A stretch of 64,000 bases of DNA from Chloroflexota bacterium (GTDB lineage Bacteria > Chloroflexota > Dormibacteria > Dormibacterales > Dormibacteraceae). Positions 23,336 to 31,771 of this stretch are shown here, piece after piece. The position numbers and the translations under genes are program-made. The notes beneath the pieces are model-generated. The model worked only from the letters and a program-made list of their open reading frames with translations. It had not been told where the DNA came from and searched no databases. The first letter of the stretch is position 1; each line of letters begins with the position of its first letter. The stretch spans positions 1 through 64,000 of the forward strand of contig VBFH01000024.1 in assembly GCA_005883575.1 (NCBI GenBank), given 5' to 3'.

Positions 23336-24733
23336 GTGACCTCAGCCCGACCGCATTCGATCGCCGAGCTTCGCGCCACGGGACACAACCGAGAGACGGT
23401 CAAGCAGGAGATGCGCCGCAACCTTCTCACCCGGCTGCGCTCAGGAGAGCCGCTGCTCGCGGGCATCGTCGGCTACGACGACACCGTGCTGCCGCAGCTC
23501 GCCAACGCGGTGATCTCCGGGCACGATGTGATCCTCCTCGGCGAGCGGGGACAGGCGAAGAGCCGGATCATGCGGTCGCTCATCAGTCTTCTCGATGACT
23601 TCGTCCCCATGATCGCAGGCTGCGAGGTCAACGATCACCCCTACGACCCCATCTGCAGGCGCTGCCTCGACCTGGTGGCGAAGGACGGTGACGATGTGGA
23701 GATCGCGTGGATCGGCCGCGACCGGCGCTACGGCGAGAAGCTCGCCACGCCGGACATCTCGATCGCAGACCTCATCGGGGAGGTCGACCCGATCAAGGTC
23801 GCCGAGGGCCGCTACCTTGCCGACGAGCTGACGATTCACTACGGCCTGCTGCCTCGCACCAACCGCGGCATCTTCGGAATCAACGAGCTACCGGACCTCG
23901 CCGAACGGATCCAGGTCGGACTGCTGAACATCATGGAAGAGAAGGACGTGCAGATCCGCGGGTACCGAGTCCGCCTGCCGCTCGACCTGTTTGTGATCGC
24001 GAGCGCCAACCCCGAGGACTACACCTCACGCGGTCGAATCATCACACCCCTCAAAGACCGCTTTGGTTCCCAGGTGCGCACGCATTACCCGCTGAGCATC
24101 GGCGAAGAGCTGCAGATCATGGAGGCGGAAAGACATTCCATTCCCGAGGACTTCGAGCTCATCTTTCCTTCATTTATGAAGGAGATCGTCGCCGAGCTGA
24201 CACACCTTGCCCGGCGCAGCCCACACATCTCGCAGTCGTCGGGCGTCTCGGTGCGCATGTCGATCGCGAACGTCGAAAACCTCGCGAGCAATGCGGTGCG
24301 TCGTGCCGCGCGGGTGGGCGAGCAGCTCGCCGTGCCGCGCATCACCGACCTCGCATTTCTCGCCTCCTCAACCGCCGGACGTGTCGAGATCGAAGCCCTC
24401 GACGAAGGCAAAGAGGAGCAGGTGCTGGCCCGTCTCGAGCGCGGTGCGATCAGCTCGGTGTTCAGCCGCCACTTCTCGCCCTCGCAGTTCGAGGGCGTCG
24501 TTGCGCGTTTCGAAGAGGGCAACATGCTCGAGGTCGGGGAAGGAATTCCCGCCCGCGCCTACACCCGCGCGATCGGTGAGGTGCCGGAGCTGGCGACCGC
24601 ATTGAAGCGGCTGGGACTGCCCGACCGGCCGGAGGTGCGCGCGTCGGTCATCGAGTTCGTGCTCGAAGGCCTGCACCTGAACAAGCGGCTGAACAAGGAC
24701 GAGGTCGAGGGCCGCGCGATCTACCGGCGCTAG
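23336..24733 (+). CDS. MoxR/Mg-chelatase-I-type AAA+ ATPase
   Basis: 465 residues. Nucleotide-binding loop GERGQAKS (about 64-71) is a variant Walker A; Walker B is in GIFGINELPDL, sensor 1 in VIASANPEDYTSRG, and arginine-finger region PLKDRFGSQV. Three cysteines in CEVNDHPYDPICRRC (about 98-112) look like a small metal-binding insert. These ATPases usually act with a von Willebrand A protein encoded next to them to insert cofactors or remodel complexes, but none is encoded in this window. Confidence 0.88.
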   Translation: MTSARPHSIAELRATGHNRETVKQEMRRNLLTRLRSGEPLLAGIVGYDDTVLPQLANAVISGHDVILLGERGQAKSRIMRSLISLLDDFVPMIAGCEVNDHPYDPICRRCLDLVAKDGDDVEIAWIGRDRRYGEKLATPDISIADLIGEVDPIKVAEGRYLADELTIHYGLLPRTNRGIFGINELPDLAERIQVGLLNIMEEKDVQIRGYRVRLPLDLFVIASANPEDYTSRGRIITPLKDRFGSQVRTHYPLSIGEELQIMEAERHSIPEDFELIFPSFMKEIVAELTHLARRSPHISQSSGVSVRMSIANVENLASNAVRRAARVGEQLAVPRITDLAFLASSTAGRVEIEALDEGKEEQVLARLERGAISSVFSRHFSPSQFEGVVARFEEGNMLEVGEGIPARAYTRAIGEVPELATALKRLGLPDRPEVRASVIEFVLEGLHLNKRLNKDEVEGRAIYRR

Positions 24734-24747
24734 CGCGCGTCTGGGGC

Positions 24748-24945
24748 CTACTTCTGGGCGGCGTAGATCCAGACGAACGCCGCCACCATCGCCACGATCA
24801 ACAAGAAAAAGACGAGCTCGACTCGGATCGCAAGTCTTACAAGCCGTCTCGCCCGCCGCGTCCGCGCTCCGCACTTCTCGCAGTACGCGGCGTTCGGCAC
24901 CAGCTCTGTGCCGCAGTTGTCGCACGCGACCTGGACTCTTTCCAC
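24748..24945 (-). CDS. Small zinc-ribbon membrane protein
   Basis: 65 residues: an N-terminal zinc ribbon CDNCGTELVPNAAYCEKCG (about 8-26), a basic stretch RTRRARRLVR, and one membrane helix (about 40-61). The ribbon should face the cytoplasm. Convergent with the AAA+ gene, 14 bp apart. Function unknown. Confidence 0.82.
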   Translation of the reverse strand: MERVQVACDNCGTELVPNAAYCEKCGARTRRARRLVRLAIRVELVFFLLIVAMVAAFVWIYAAQK

Positions 24946-24963
24946 GCGATCGAGTATGCGACT

Positions 24964-25446
24964 TCAGCTGTGGCAGGTCGGGATAGCGTCGAAGCGGACC
25001 GCGCTTGCGACGATTGGCGGCGAGACGCTCACGGTGAAATGCACCAGCTTGTGGGCCGGCGCGCTGGCGATCGTCGAGTTGTCGAACACCTGCACCTGTT
25101 TGCCGGTCTTGTCATAGAACACCGCCCGGAAGGTGAGGCCATTGCAGGCAGTGGCGGTGCTGTAGTCGAACTGAACCTGTGTCGGCGAGTCGATCCTCGC
25201 GTTCGACACGCCGAGTGGAATCTTGTCCGGACTGACCGCGTCGTGGTGAACCTGGGTGAAGAAAACCGCGACAACGCCGACGATGATCACCGCCATTGCG
25301 ATGACAAACCAGTTTGGACGAAGCGATCTGGAGCGCTTGACCGGCTGCCAGACCGTCCCGTTCCACCAGTACCTGCCGTCCTGGGAGATCCAGGCAGCGC
25401 CGTCGAAAGTCGCGGGCCGACCGTCCGGCCCCACGATCCCGTCCAT
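24964..25446 (-). CDS. Single-pass membrane protein with a tryptophan-rich N-terminal motif
   Basis: 160 residues. The N-terminus has WISQDGRYWWNGTVWQPV (about 19-36), like the short DUF2510-type motif in actinobacterial membrane proteins. A membrane helix spans about 47-66 and a beta-rich outer domain of about 90 residues ends with Cys. It lies 18 bp from the zinc-ribbon gene on the same strand, so they are probably co-transcribed. Confidence 0.75.
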   Translation of the reverse strand: MDGIVGPDGRPATFDGAAWISQDGRYWWNGTVWQPVKRSRSLRPNWFVIAMAVIIVGVVAVFFTQVHHDAVSPDKIPLGVSNARIDSPTQVQFDYSTATACNGLTFRAVFYDKTGKQVQVFDNSTIASAPAHKLVHFTVSVSPPIVASAVRFDAIPTCHS

Positions 25447-25490
25447 GGGTCGCCTATCTTGAACCGGCCGGCGCCGCTGTGAACGCCGTC

Positions 25491-25496
25491 TAACCT
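25491..25496 (+). promoter_or_regulatory. -10 box giving a leaderless start at 25503
   Basis: TAACCT ends 6 nt before the ATG at 25503; no Shine-Dalgarno is present. The same hexamer with the same arrangement precedes the next gene. Confidence 0.5.
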
Positions 25497-25502
25497 GTAT
25501 CC

Positions 25503-26075
25503 ATGGAACTCGATGAGGAGATGTCCACGGCGGACGTCGTCCTGCTGCTCAGTTCGGTGCCGGAGCGCACAAGCGACCTCGTCTACTGGCTCGACGAGGC
25601 GCCCCTCCGTTACCGGCACGGCCCCGCCTTCCCGACTCTAGGCAGCCTGATCGCCCACCTGGTCGACTCCGCACCCAGGGTCGACGCGCTCCTCCGCCAC
25701 GCCCACCTGGACGGACAGACAACCGCCGATGTTCGTGCCGCCATCGATCCCGGGCACGACCAGGCACTGACTCGGCCCCTGCAGGAGGCGCTCGAAGACT
25801 TCGCCCGGGTCCGGCGGCGGACGGTCGACCTTCTGCACGGCTGGGGCAATTCGGAATGGAACCGCAACATCTCCGATCCGCGAGGCGGCTACATGACTCT
25901 GCTCGAGGTGTGCCGGCTGGTCGCAAAACACGAGATGGGTCACATCGCCCAGATCCGCAACCTGAGCGCCCTGCTTCCAGAACCGCAAGACCTCGGGCCG
26001 GTGCGGCCTGGCCAGGGGTCCCCTCGAAACCAAGGCGAAGCCTCGGATTACGCGGGTCAAGTGGACGGCAAGTAA
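25503..26075 (+). CDS. DinB-family protein with an added palindrome-encoded tail
   Basis: 190 residues. The four-helix DinB/YfiT fold is suggested by LVYWLDEAPLRYRHGPAFPTLGSLIAHLVDSAPRV and by RLVAKHEMGHIAQIRNL; His residues at about 52, 142 and 146 fit the usual three-histidine metal site. Members include thiol S-transferases and metal-dependent hydrolases. The last 20 residues, GQGSPRNQGEASDYAG and a short tail, lie outside the fold and are encoded by the palindromic repeat copy 2. Confidence 0.85.
   Translation: MELDEEMSTADVVLLLSSVPERTSDLVYWLDEAPLRYRHGPAFPTLGSLIAHLVDSAPRVDALLRHAHLDGQTTADVRAAIDPGHDQALTRPLQEALEDFARVRRRTVDLLHGWGNSEWNRNISDPRGGYMTLLEVCRLVAKHEMGHIAQIRNLSALLPEPQDLGPVRPGQGSPRNQGEASDYAGQVDGK
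26014..26058 (+). repeat. Palindromic repeat, copy 2 (in frame in DinB gene)
   Basis: AGGGGTCCCC, then CGAAAC, AGGC-GAA-GCCT and GATTACGCGGG, about 80 percent identical to copy 1 at 12067-12110 read on the minus strand. Same reading frame: GSPRNQGEASDY here and GSPRNPGEASDF there. Confidence 0.75.
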
Positions 26076-26078
26076 CCT
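26073..26078 (+). promoter_or_regulatory. -10 box giving a leaderless start at 26086
   Basis: TAACCT ends 7 nt before the GTG at 26086. It overlaps the stop codon of the DinB gene. Confidence 0.5.
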
Positions 26079-26085
26079 TCCGTTC

Positions 26086-26649
26086 GTGCCCGACGAGAAC
26101 GAGAACGAGCAGAACCCTCCCGAGCAAGAGAGGCCGGCCAAATCAGGCCGCTCGCGGCGCAAGCGCAAGTCTGGCGGCGGCCGGACGGCGCAGTACTGGA
26201 TGGTCGTCAGCTCGCCGGACAACTTCCGCAAGACCCGTGAGCACGGTTTTTCAATCCAGGGTCTGAAGAGCCGCCACCGGCGTCGTGTCGAAACGATGCG
26301 GGTGGGTGACCGCCTCCTCTACTACATCACCGGCCGGATGGCTTTTGCCGCGACCGTCACCGTCGCCTCGCCGATGTACGAGGACCACACTCCCATCTGG
26401 CGGTCGTCGCGCCGCGACGAGGACTACCCCTGGCGCGTACATATTCGCGTCGACACCGTCCTCGACGAGTCGGACTGGGTTCCTGCCAAGGAGCTCGCGT
26501 ATCGCCTCGACTACGTGCGCAAGTGGCCGCCGGAGCACTGGACGCTCGCCTTTCAGGGTCACATCCACTCGTTGCCCCGGGCCGACTTCACCGTCATCGA
26601 GGACGAGATCTCGCGCAGCTCGCGCCGGCGCAAAGCGGCCGCCGGCTGA
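26086..26649 (+). CDS. EVE-domain protein (UPF0310-like)
   Basis: 187 residues: a charged, probably disordered N-terminus (about 1-35, Glu/Asn then Arg/Lys-rich), followed by an EVE/PUA-like fold with YWMVVSSPDNFRKTREHGFSIQGL, MRVGDRLLYYITGRMAFAATVTV and WPPEHWTLAFQGHIHSL. EVE domains bind modified bases in DNA or RNA in other bacteria. The basic tails at both ends would suit nucleic acid binding. Confidence 0.82.
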   Translation: MPDENENEQNPPEQERPAKSGRSRRKRKSGGGRTAQYWMVVSSPDNFRKTREHGFSIQGLKSRHRRRVETMRVGDRLLYYITGRMAFAATVTVASPMYEDHTPIWRSSRRDEDYPWRVHIRVDTVLDESDWVPAKELAYRLDYVRKWPPEHWTLAFQGHIHSLPRADFTVIEDEISRSSRRRKAAAG

Positions 26650-26713
26650 CCGTTGGACGCGCCCAAAAGCCTTTACTCGACGCCACAATCCAGCGGCCGG
26701 CGGTGCTTTATGA

Positions 26714-27265
26714 GTGGTGGGCTTGAATCTGAGTGCGCGCCGGATGACCGCGGTCCCTAAGGGCCTCTCTGACGAGGAGGCCTTCGAAGCCCTCTTCACG
26801 GCCGAATACGCCCGCGTCGTCGGGATCGCCAACCGCGTCCTCGCCGATCCGCATGAGGCCGAGGACGTGGCGCAAGAGATCTTCATCGACTTCCACCGGC
26901 TGCATTCGGCGACTGCGGAGTACGCGCCCGCGTGGTTGCATCGTGCGGCTGCTCACGCGTCGCTCAACCGCCTGCGAGGCGCCCGGCGCCGGCAGAAGCG
27001 CGAGTTCGCGCAAGCGCTGGAGGCGGAGGACAAGACCCTCGACCCCCAAAAGCAGGCCGAGGTCGCGGAGGACCGCCGCCGGTTGCGCGACGCTCTCGGA
27101 CGATTGGCGCCCAAACCCGCAGCCGTGCTCGTCCTTCGCGCGAGCGGACTCAGCTACGCCGAGGTCGCGCAGGCGCTCGGCATCGGCATCGGACAGATAG
27201 GAACTTTGTTGAGGCGCGCGGAGGCAACGCTGCGCAAGGAGGTAAGCCGTGGCACATCTAACTGA
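26714..27265 (+). CDS. ECF RNA polymerase sigma factor
   Basis: 183 residues from GTG 26714 (an ATG at 26744 is the alternative). Region 2 about 25-90 (HEAEDVAQEIFIDFHRLH) and region 4 about 125-178 (LAPKPAAVLVLRASGLSYAEVAQALGIGIGQIGTLLRRAE). It overlaps its zinc anti-sigma gene by 17 nt. Confidence 0.93.
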   Translation: MVGLNLSARRMTAVPKGLSDEEAFEALFTAEYARVVGIANRVLADPHEAEDVAQEIFIDFHRLHSATAEYAPAWLHRAAAHASLNRLRGARRRQKREFAQALEAEDKTLDPQKQAEVAEDRRRLRDALGRLAPKPAAVLVLRASGLSYAEVAQALGIGIGQIGTLLRRAEATLRKEVSRGTSN

Positions 27266-28346
27266 AGGAACGCTGCGCCGGATGGTGGACGATCCGGACG
27301 CGAAGGTCGGCGCCGACGCCGCGCACCTCGACGGTTGCGCGGAATGCCAGGCCCGATTCAAGCTCGCCTCCGAGGACGCGCGCTCGGTGGCGACGCTGCT
27401 CGCGGTGCCCGAAGCGCCCTTCGACGTGGACAAGGCATTCGCCCGCGTGACGGGCGCACCCAAGGCGCAGCCCACGTTGGGCTTGCGTTTCCCCATCCTG
27501 CGGCCCGCCGCACGGCCAACGCTCGCGTTGGTGGCGGCGGTTGTTGCTGCAGCGGTGGTTGTCGTCGCGTTCGCGTTCAGCGGATTCTTCTTCAAGCCGG
27601 CGACCGTCAAGCCGGTGCCGGTGACCGTCGCAGACATCCAGGCGCTGTCGCAGCTCGCGGACTACGGAACCATCACCTGGACCAAGCAGCCCGACCTCCA
27701 CGTCGTGACAAGCCCGACCGAAGCCGCTGACGCCGCTGCGGGCGTACAGCCTCCGACGGTGTCCGGCCTGCCCAGCGGGATCTCGACCAACATCACCTAC
27801 GCGGCCATGCCCCAGGCGCAAGCGGTCTTCACTTTCAGCGCGGATAAGGCGGCCACCGCGGCCGCCAGCCACGGCAAGACCCTGCCCAGCATGCCCGCCG
27901 GAATGGACGGCGCCACGCTGACCATCACGGTGGGACCTGCGGTGGGTGAAATCTTCGGCACCCTCAGCCAACCGGCCGGCAGCAGCGCCAACGACATCAG
28001 CCTGCCGCAGCTGGTCGTCGCCAAGTCGGCCGCGCCGACGGCGACCTCGACCCAGGTGACCGTGACCCAGCTCGAGGACTTCATCCTGGCCCAGCCAGGC
28101 ATCTCGCCCGAGCTCAAGAAAGCGGTCGAGGCGATCGGTGACCCGAGCACGACCCTTTTGATCCCGGTGCCGATCGAATACGCGAACTCGACACAGGTCA
28201 CTGTTCAGGGCGTCGACGGCGTGGCGCTGGGCGATAACACAGGCGTGGGCTCGGGTGTCGTCTGGGTCAAGGACGGTTTTGTGTACCTCGTCGCCGGCAG
28301 CCTCAAGCAGTCGGACGCCATCAACATCGCGAATAACCTCAAGTAG
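27249..28346 (+). CDS. Zinc anti-sigma (ZAS-type) membrane protein with large outer domain
   Basis: 365 residues. The N-terminal HLDGCAEC (His27, Cys31, Cys34) is the HxxxCxxC signature of zinc-binding anti-sigma domains. A membrane helix spans about 91-112 and a 250-residue outer domain follows, with Thr/Val-rich strands and a final segment GVVWVKDGFVYLVAGSL. The 17-nt overlap with the ECF gene makes it the cognate regulator with fair certainty. It lies just upstream of the ABC exporter genes, a possible target. Confidence 0.85.
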   Translation: MAHLTEGTLRRMVDDPDAKVGADAAHLDGCAECQARFKLASEDARSVATLLAVPEAPFDVDKAFARVTGAPKAQPTLGLRFPILRPAARPTLALVAAVVAAAVVVVAFAFSGFFFKPATVKPVPVTVADIQALSQLADYGTITWTKQPDLHVVTSPTEAADAAAGVQPPTVSGLPSGISTNITYAAMPQAQAVFTFSADKAATAAASHGKTLPSMPAGMDGATLTITVGPAVGEIFGTLSQPAGSSANDISLPQLVVAKSAAPTATSTQVTVTQLEDFILAQPGISPELKKAVEAIGDPSTTLLIPVPIEYANSTQVTVQGVDGVALGDNTGVGSGVVWVKDGFVYLVAGSLKQSDAINIANNLK

Positions 28347-28357
28347 CGACGCGCCGT

Positions 28358-28363
28358 TAGCCT
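28358..28363 (+). promoter_or_regulatory. -10 box giving a leaderless start at 28371
   Basis: TAGCCT ends 7 nt before the GTG at 28371; no Shine-Dalgarno. The ABC genes therefore may be transcribed separately from the sigma operon. Confidence 0.5.
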
Positions 28364-28370
28364 GAGCGAA

Positions 28371-29330
28371 GTGGCTGAGGTAGCGGAGAAGACGGAAGCG
28401 GCCGCCTCCCCTGAGGCGGCCGCCGGCACACCGGCGGTCAAGACGGTCGAGCTGCGAAAGAAGTTCGGCCGCACGATCGCGCTCGCGGGGCTCTCGATGA
28501 CCGTGCCGCGCGGCGAGGTGTTCGGCTTCCTCGGCCCCAACGGCGCCGGCAAGACGACCGCGGTGAAGCTCCTTCTCGGCCTGCTCACGCCCACGTCCGG
28601 CGAGGGCTGGCTGCTCGGCAAGCGGCTGGGCGACCTCGGCACGCGCCGTCACATCGGTTACCTGCCCGAGCTGTTTCGCTACCAGGCCTGGCTCACGGCC
28701 TCCGAGGTCCTTACCTTGCACTGCGAGCTGGCTCCACTCCCGCGCGCGAGCTGGAAGGACGAGATCCGCACCGTGCTCGAGACCGTCGGTCTGACCGAGC
28801 GCGCCAACGACCGGGTCGGCACATTTTCCAAGGGCATGCAGCAGCGCCTCGGACTGGGCGCCGCTCTGCTTGGCGAGCCTGAGCTGGTGTTTCTCGATGA
28901 GCCGACATCGGCGCTGGACCCCGTCGGCCGGCATGACGTGCGCGAGATCATCCGCGGCCTCGCCTCGCGCGGCACCGCGGTGTTCCTCAATTCGCATCTC
29001 CTCAGCGAAGTCGAGCAGGTGTGCGACCGCGTAGCCGTCGTCGACCACGGGCGCGTGATCGCCGAGGGCACCATGGACGACCTCCTCGGCGGGACCGCGG
29101 TACGGGTGCGGGTCGCGGGTCTCGCGCAAGCCGACAAGAATCAGCTCGCGAAGTTTGGGCGCATCGATGACGAAGGCGAGCAGCTGACATTCGCCAGCCT
29201 CGACCCTGGCCGCGTCCCCGAGCTCGTCGCGACGATCGTCTCGATGGGCGGCCGCGTCTACGAGGTGGCGCCGCGCCACCAAACGCTCGAGGACCGCTTC
29301 CTCCAGCTGCTGGAGGATGAAGAGAAGTAA
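28371..29330 (+). CDS. ABC transporter ATP-binding protein
   Basis: 319 residues. After an Ala/Glu-rich leader (about 1-22) comes the ATPase: Walker A GPNGAGKTT, signature FSKGMQQRLGLG, Walker B ELVFLDEPTSALDP and the switch His in LNSHLLSEVEQV. A C-terminal extension (about 240-319) is like that of drug or lipid exporters of the DrrA/CcmA group. The permease gene follows directly. Confidence 0.95.
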   Translation: MAEVAEKTEAAASPEAAAGTPAVKTVELRKKFGRTIALAGLSMTVPRGEVFGFLGPNGAGKTTAVKLLLGLLTPTSGEGWLLGKRLGDLGTRRHIGYLPELFRYQAWLTASEVLTLHCELAPLPRASWKDEIRTVLETVGLTERANDRVGTFSKGMQQRLGLGAALLGEPELVFLDEPTSALDPVGRHDVREIIRGLASRGTAVFLNSHLLSEVEQVCDRVAVVDHGRVIAEGTMDDLLGGTAVRVRVAGLAQADKNQLAKFGRIDDEGEQLTFASLDPGRVPELVATIVSMGGRVYEVAPRHQTLEDRFLQLLEDEEK

Positions 29331-30194
29331 TTGCCTCCCTTCCTCGTCATCGCCCGACTCACGATCCAGGAATCGTCGCGACGCCGGCTGCTCCTGGCGC
29401 TGCTGATCCTCACGTTGGTCGTGGTTGGCTTCTCGGCTTGGGGCTTCAACAAGATCACGACCCTGACTCGCGCCAATGGCACTCCGCTGCCGCCCGAGCA
29501 GGTGGCGCTGCTCACGTCGCAGCTGCTGATCGTCGTCACCTTCATGTTCAGCGGTGTGCTCGCGCTCAGCGCGGCGGTGGTTGCGGGCCCCCTCATCTCG
29601 GGCGAGGTCGAGAGCGGCCTGCTGCTGTCGATGCTTGCGCGGCCCGTTCGCCGCAGCGAGGTCGTAATCGGCAAGTGGCTGGGCCTTGCAGCTCTCGTCG
29701 CGGTCTACGCCGCCGGCGCCGGCTCGCTCGAGCTCGGAGCCGTCGACTGGGCGACCGGCTATCTGCCGCCGCATCCGGTGGAGCTTCTCGTCTTCGTCGC
29801 CGCCGAAGGGCTGGTTCTGCTGTCCGTCGGGATGCTGCTGTCGACGCGCCTATCCGGAATCACCGCTGGCGTGATCGCTCTGGTCGCGTGGCTGATGGCC
29901 TGGATTGCAGGGGTCGTCGGGGACATCGGCACAGGGTTGCAGAACCAGGCGCTCGAGAACGTCGGCGTCGTGAGCCACCTGCTCTTGCCCTCTGACGGCC
30001 TGTGGCGCGGCGCAATCTACGCGATGGAACCCGACACGCTGATCGCGGCCATGCGCGCGCTTGGAGCCGCGGGACGAGCGAATCCGTTTGCCGCCGCGGA
30101 TCCGCCACCAACGCAGTTTTTGGCGTGGGTGGTGATCTGGTTCGCCCTGGTCTTGTCGCTGAGCATCTGGAGCTTCCGGACGAGAGAGATCTAG
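29331..30194 (+). CDS. ABC-2-type permease
   Basis: 287 residues from a TTG immediately after the ATPase stop codon. About six membrane helices: near 20-40, 58-85, 111-131, 150-170, 180-205 and 262-280. With the ATPase it forms an export or membrane-complex pair of NosY/ABC-2 type; the substrate is unknown. Confidence 0.9.
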   Translation: MPPFLVIARLTIQESSRRRLLLALLILTLVVVGFSAWGFNKITTLTRANGTPLPPEQVALLTSQLLIVVTFMFSGVLALSAAVVAGPLISGEVESGLLLSMLARPVRRSEVVIGKWLGLAALVAVYAAGAGSLELGAVDWATGYLPPHPVELLVFVAAEGLVLLSVGMLLSTRLSGITAGVIALVAWLMAWIAGVVGDIGTGLQNQALENVGVVSHLLLPSDGLWRGAIYAMEPDTLIAAMRALGAAGRANPFAAADPPPTQFLAWVVIWFALVLSLSIWSFRTREI

Positions 30195-30499
30195 TCCGGA
30201 CCTCTCGGATAGCCGAAGTTAATCGTGGGAGCGACGGTCAAGATCTTGCCCTCCACCGTGAACAACCGTGCCTGAGTTGATGGCCGTCGCAGCAAGACGC
30301 CGGCCGCTCGCAGCCCGGCCACTGACAGTGGCGGTCGCCGGCGATCAGAGGTCGCCTGGCGCTGGTTGCGATCGACTCCTGGGTCAGAACCTAGCCCCGG
30401 GGGAAGAGCGTCGGGCGCGATGGTGAGCATGCGACAACCCACAGGGGTCCGAGCCACCAGACCCACCCCCGCCACCCTCTTCATCGCCCCGTCCTTTCC
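30195..30499. other. Intergenic region with one doubtful reading frame
   Basis: 305 bp between the convergent permease and glutamate dehydrogenase genes. A minus-strand frame (30191-30484, 97 residues) is open, but its Arg/Pro-rich middle, lack of a Shine-Dalgarno and absence of any recognised motif make it doubtful; only its end (LFTVEGKILTVAPTINFGY) looks protein-like. No strong terminator seen. Confidence 0.35.
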
Positions 30500-31771
30500 C
30501 TACGGATACAACCCCCGCTCCCTCGTGGCCCCCGCCACCCTCGACACCGCCTGCACGTACGCCGCCATCCGCATGTCGACCTTCCGCTCCTCATGCGTCT
30601 TCAGCACCTCGCCGAACGCCCGCGAGAGAATCGCCTTCAGCTTCTGGTTCACCTCATGCTCGGACCAGAAGAAGGACTGCAGGTCCTGCACCCACTCGAA
30701 GTACGACACCGTAACGCCCCCGGCGTTGGCCAGGATGTCGGGCACCAAAAACACCCCCCGCTCGCGAAAGATCGCGTCCGCTTCCGGCGTCGTCGGCCCG
30801 TTCGCCCCCTCGACGATGAGCGTCGCCTTCACATCCCGCGCGTTGCGCGACGTCAGCTGGTTGCCGATTGCCGCCGGCACCAGCAGATCGCACTCGACAG
30901 TCAGCAGCTCCTGGTTGCCGATCTCCTGCGCATCCGGAAAACTGCGCAGCGTCTTCTCCCGCGCGCGGTACTCCAGCACGCGTTTGATGGAGAGGCCGAG
31001 CGGGTTGTAGATCCCTCCGTAATCCTCCGAGACGGCTACGATCGTGCAGCCCGCTTCCTCGAGCAGCTTTGCGCTGATGCTGCCCACGTTGCCAAACCCC
31101 TGGACCGCGACCTTGGTCTGGTGCGGCGCACGTCCGAGATGCTCGAGCGCCGCGACCGCGCAGATCGTCACCCCCCGGCCCGTCGCCTCCACCCGACCCG
31201 CGGACCCACCGACCTCCAGCGGCTTCCCGGTCACCGACGCAGGCACCGAGTAGCCCAGGTGCATCGAGAGCGTGTCCATGATCCAGGCCATCGTCTGACC
31301 GTCCGTGTTCACGTCCGGCGCCGGTATGTCGCGGTCGCTGCCGATGAGGATCGAGATCTCCGTTGCAAAGCGACGCGTCATGTGCTCGAGCTCGTTGGCC
31401 GAAAGCTCGCGCGGATTGACGATGATTCCGCCTTTGGCGCCGCCGAACGGGATGTTGACCACCGCGCACTTCCAGGTCATCCACATCGCGAGCGCTTTGA
31501 CCTCATTGAGGGACACGTCGGGGTGGTAGCGGATACCACCCTTGGCTGGGCCCCGGTTGATGTTGTGCTGCACGCGGTAGCCGGTAAAGATGCGCGTGTG
31601 CCCGTTGTCCAACTTGACCGGGAAGTGGCAGGTGAACTCTCGCTGCACCTCGCGCAGGACCTCGCGCAGCCAGGGCTCGAGCTTGATGATCTCCGCGGCC
31701 TCGTCGAACTGCGACTGGGCGGTGCGCCACTCGTCTGCTTCGACAATGGGTCTCAGCTCGGTTGCGCTCAC
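30500..31771 (-). CDS. gdhA: Glutamate dehydrogenase (Glu/Leu/Phe/Val family)
   Basis: 423 residues, usual length. Motifs: PAKGGIRYHPDVS and FGGAKGGIIVNP around the catalytic Lys, and the dinucleotide-binding VQGFGNVGS. It interconverts glutamate with 2-oxoglutarate and ammonia. The ATG overlaps the stop of the ThDP enzyme gene (ATGA), and the isoaspartyl peptidase lies before that, so the operon joins release of amino acids to ammonia handling. Confidence 0.95.
   Translation of the reverse strand: MSATELRPIVEADEWRTAQSQFDEAAEIIKLEPWLREVLREVQREFTCHFPVKLDNGHTRIFTGYRVQHNINRGPAKGGIRYHPDVSLNEVKALAMWMTWKCAVVNIPFGGAKGGIIVNPRELSANELEHMTRRFATEISILIGSDRDIPAPDVNTDGQTMAWIMDTLSMHLGYSVPASVTGKPLEVGGSAGRVEATGRGVTICAVAALEHLGRAPHQTKVAVQGFGNVGSISAKLLEEAGCTIVAVSEDYGGIYNPLGLSIKRVLEYRAREKTLRSFPDAQEIGNQELLTVECDLLVPAAIGNQLTSRNARDVKATLIVEGANGPTTPEADAIFRERGVFLVPDILANAGGVTVSYFEWVQDLQSFFWSEHEVNQKLKAILSRAFGEVLKTHEERKVDMRMAAYVQAVSRVAGATRERGLYP

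Noticed and set aside
27258-29774. Open reading frame of 838 codons on the minus strand
   Set aside because: It is antisense to the clear anti-sigma and ABC genes; Arg/Asp/His-rich composition and no motif. High GC keeps the opposite frame open.
30191-30484. 97-codon minus-strand frame downstream of gdhA
   Set aside because: No Shine-Dalgarno, no motif, and Arg/Pro-rich middle; noted under the intergenic region, not called.
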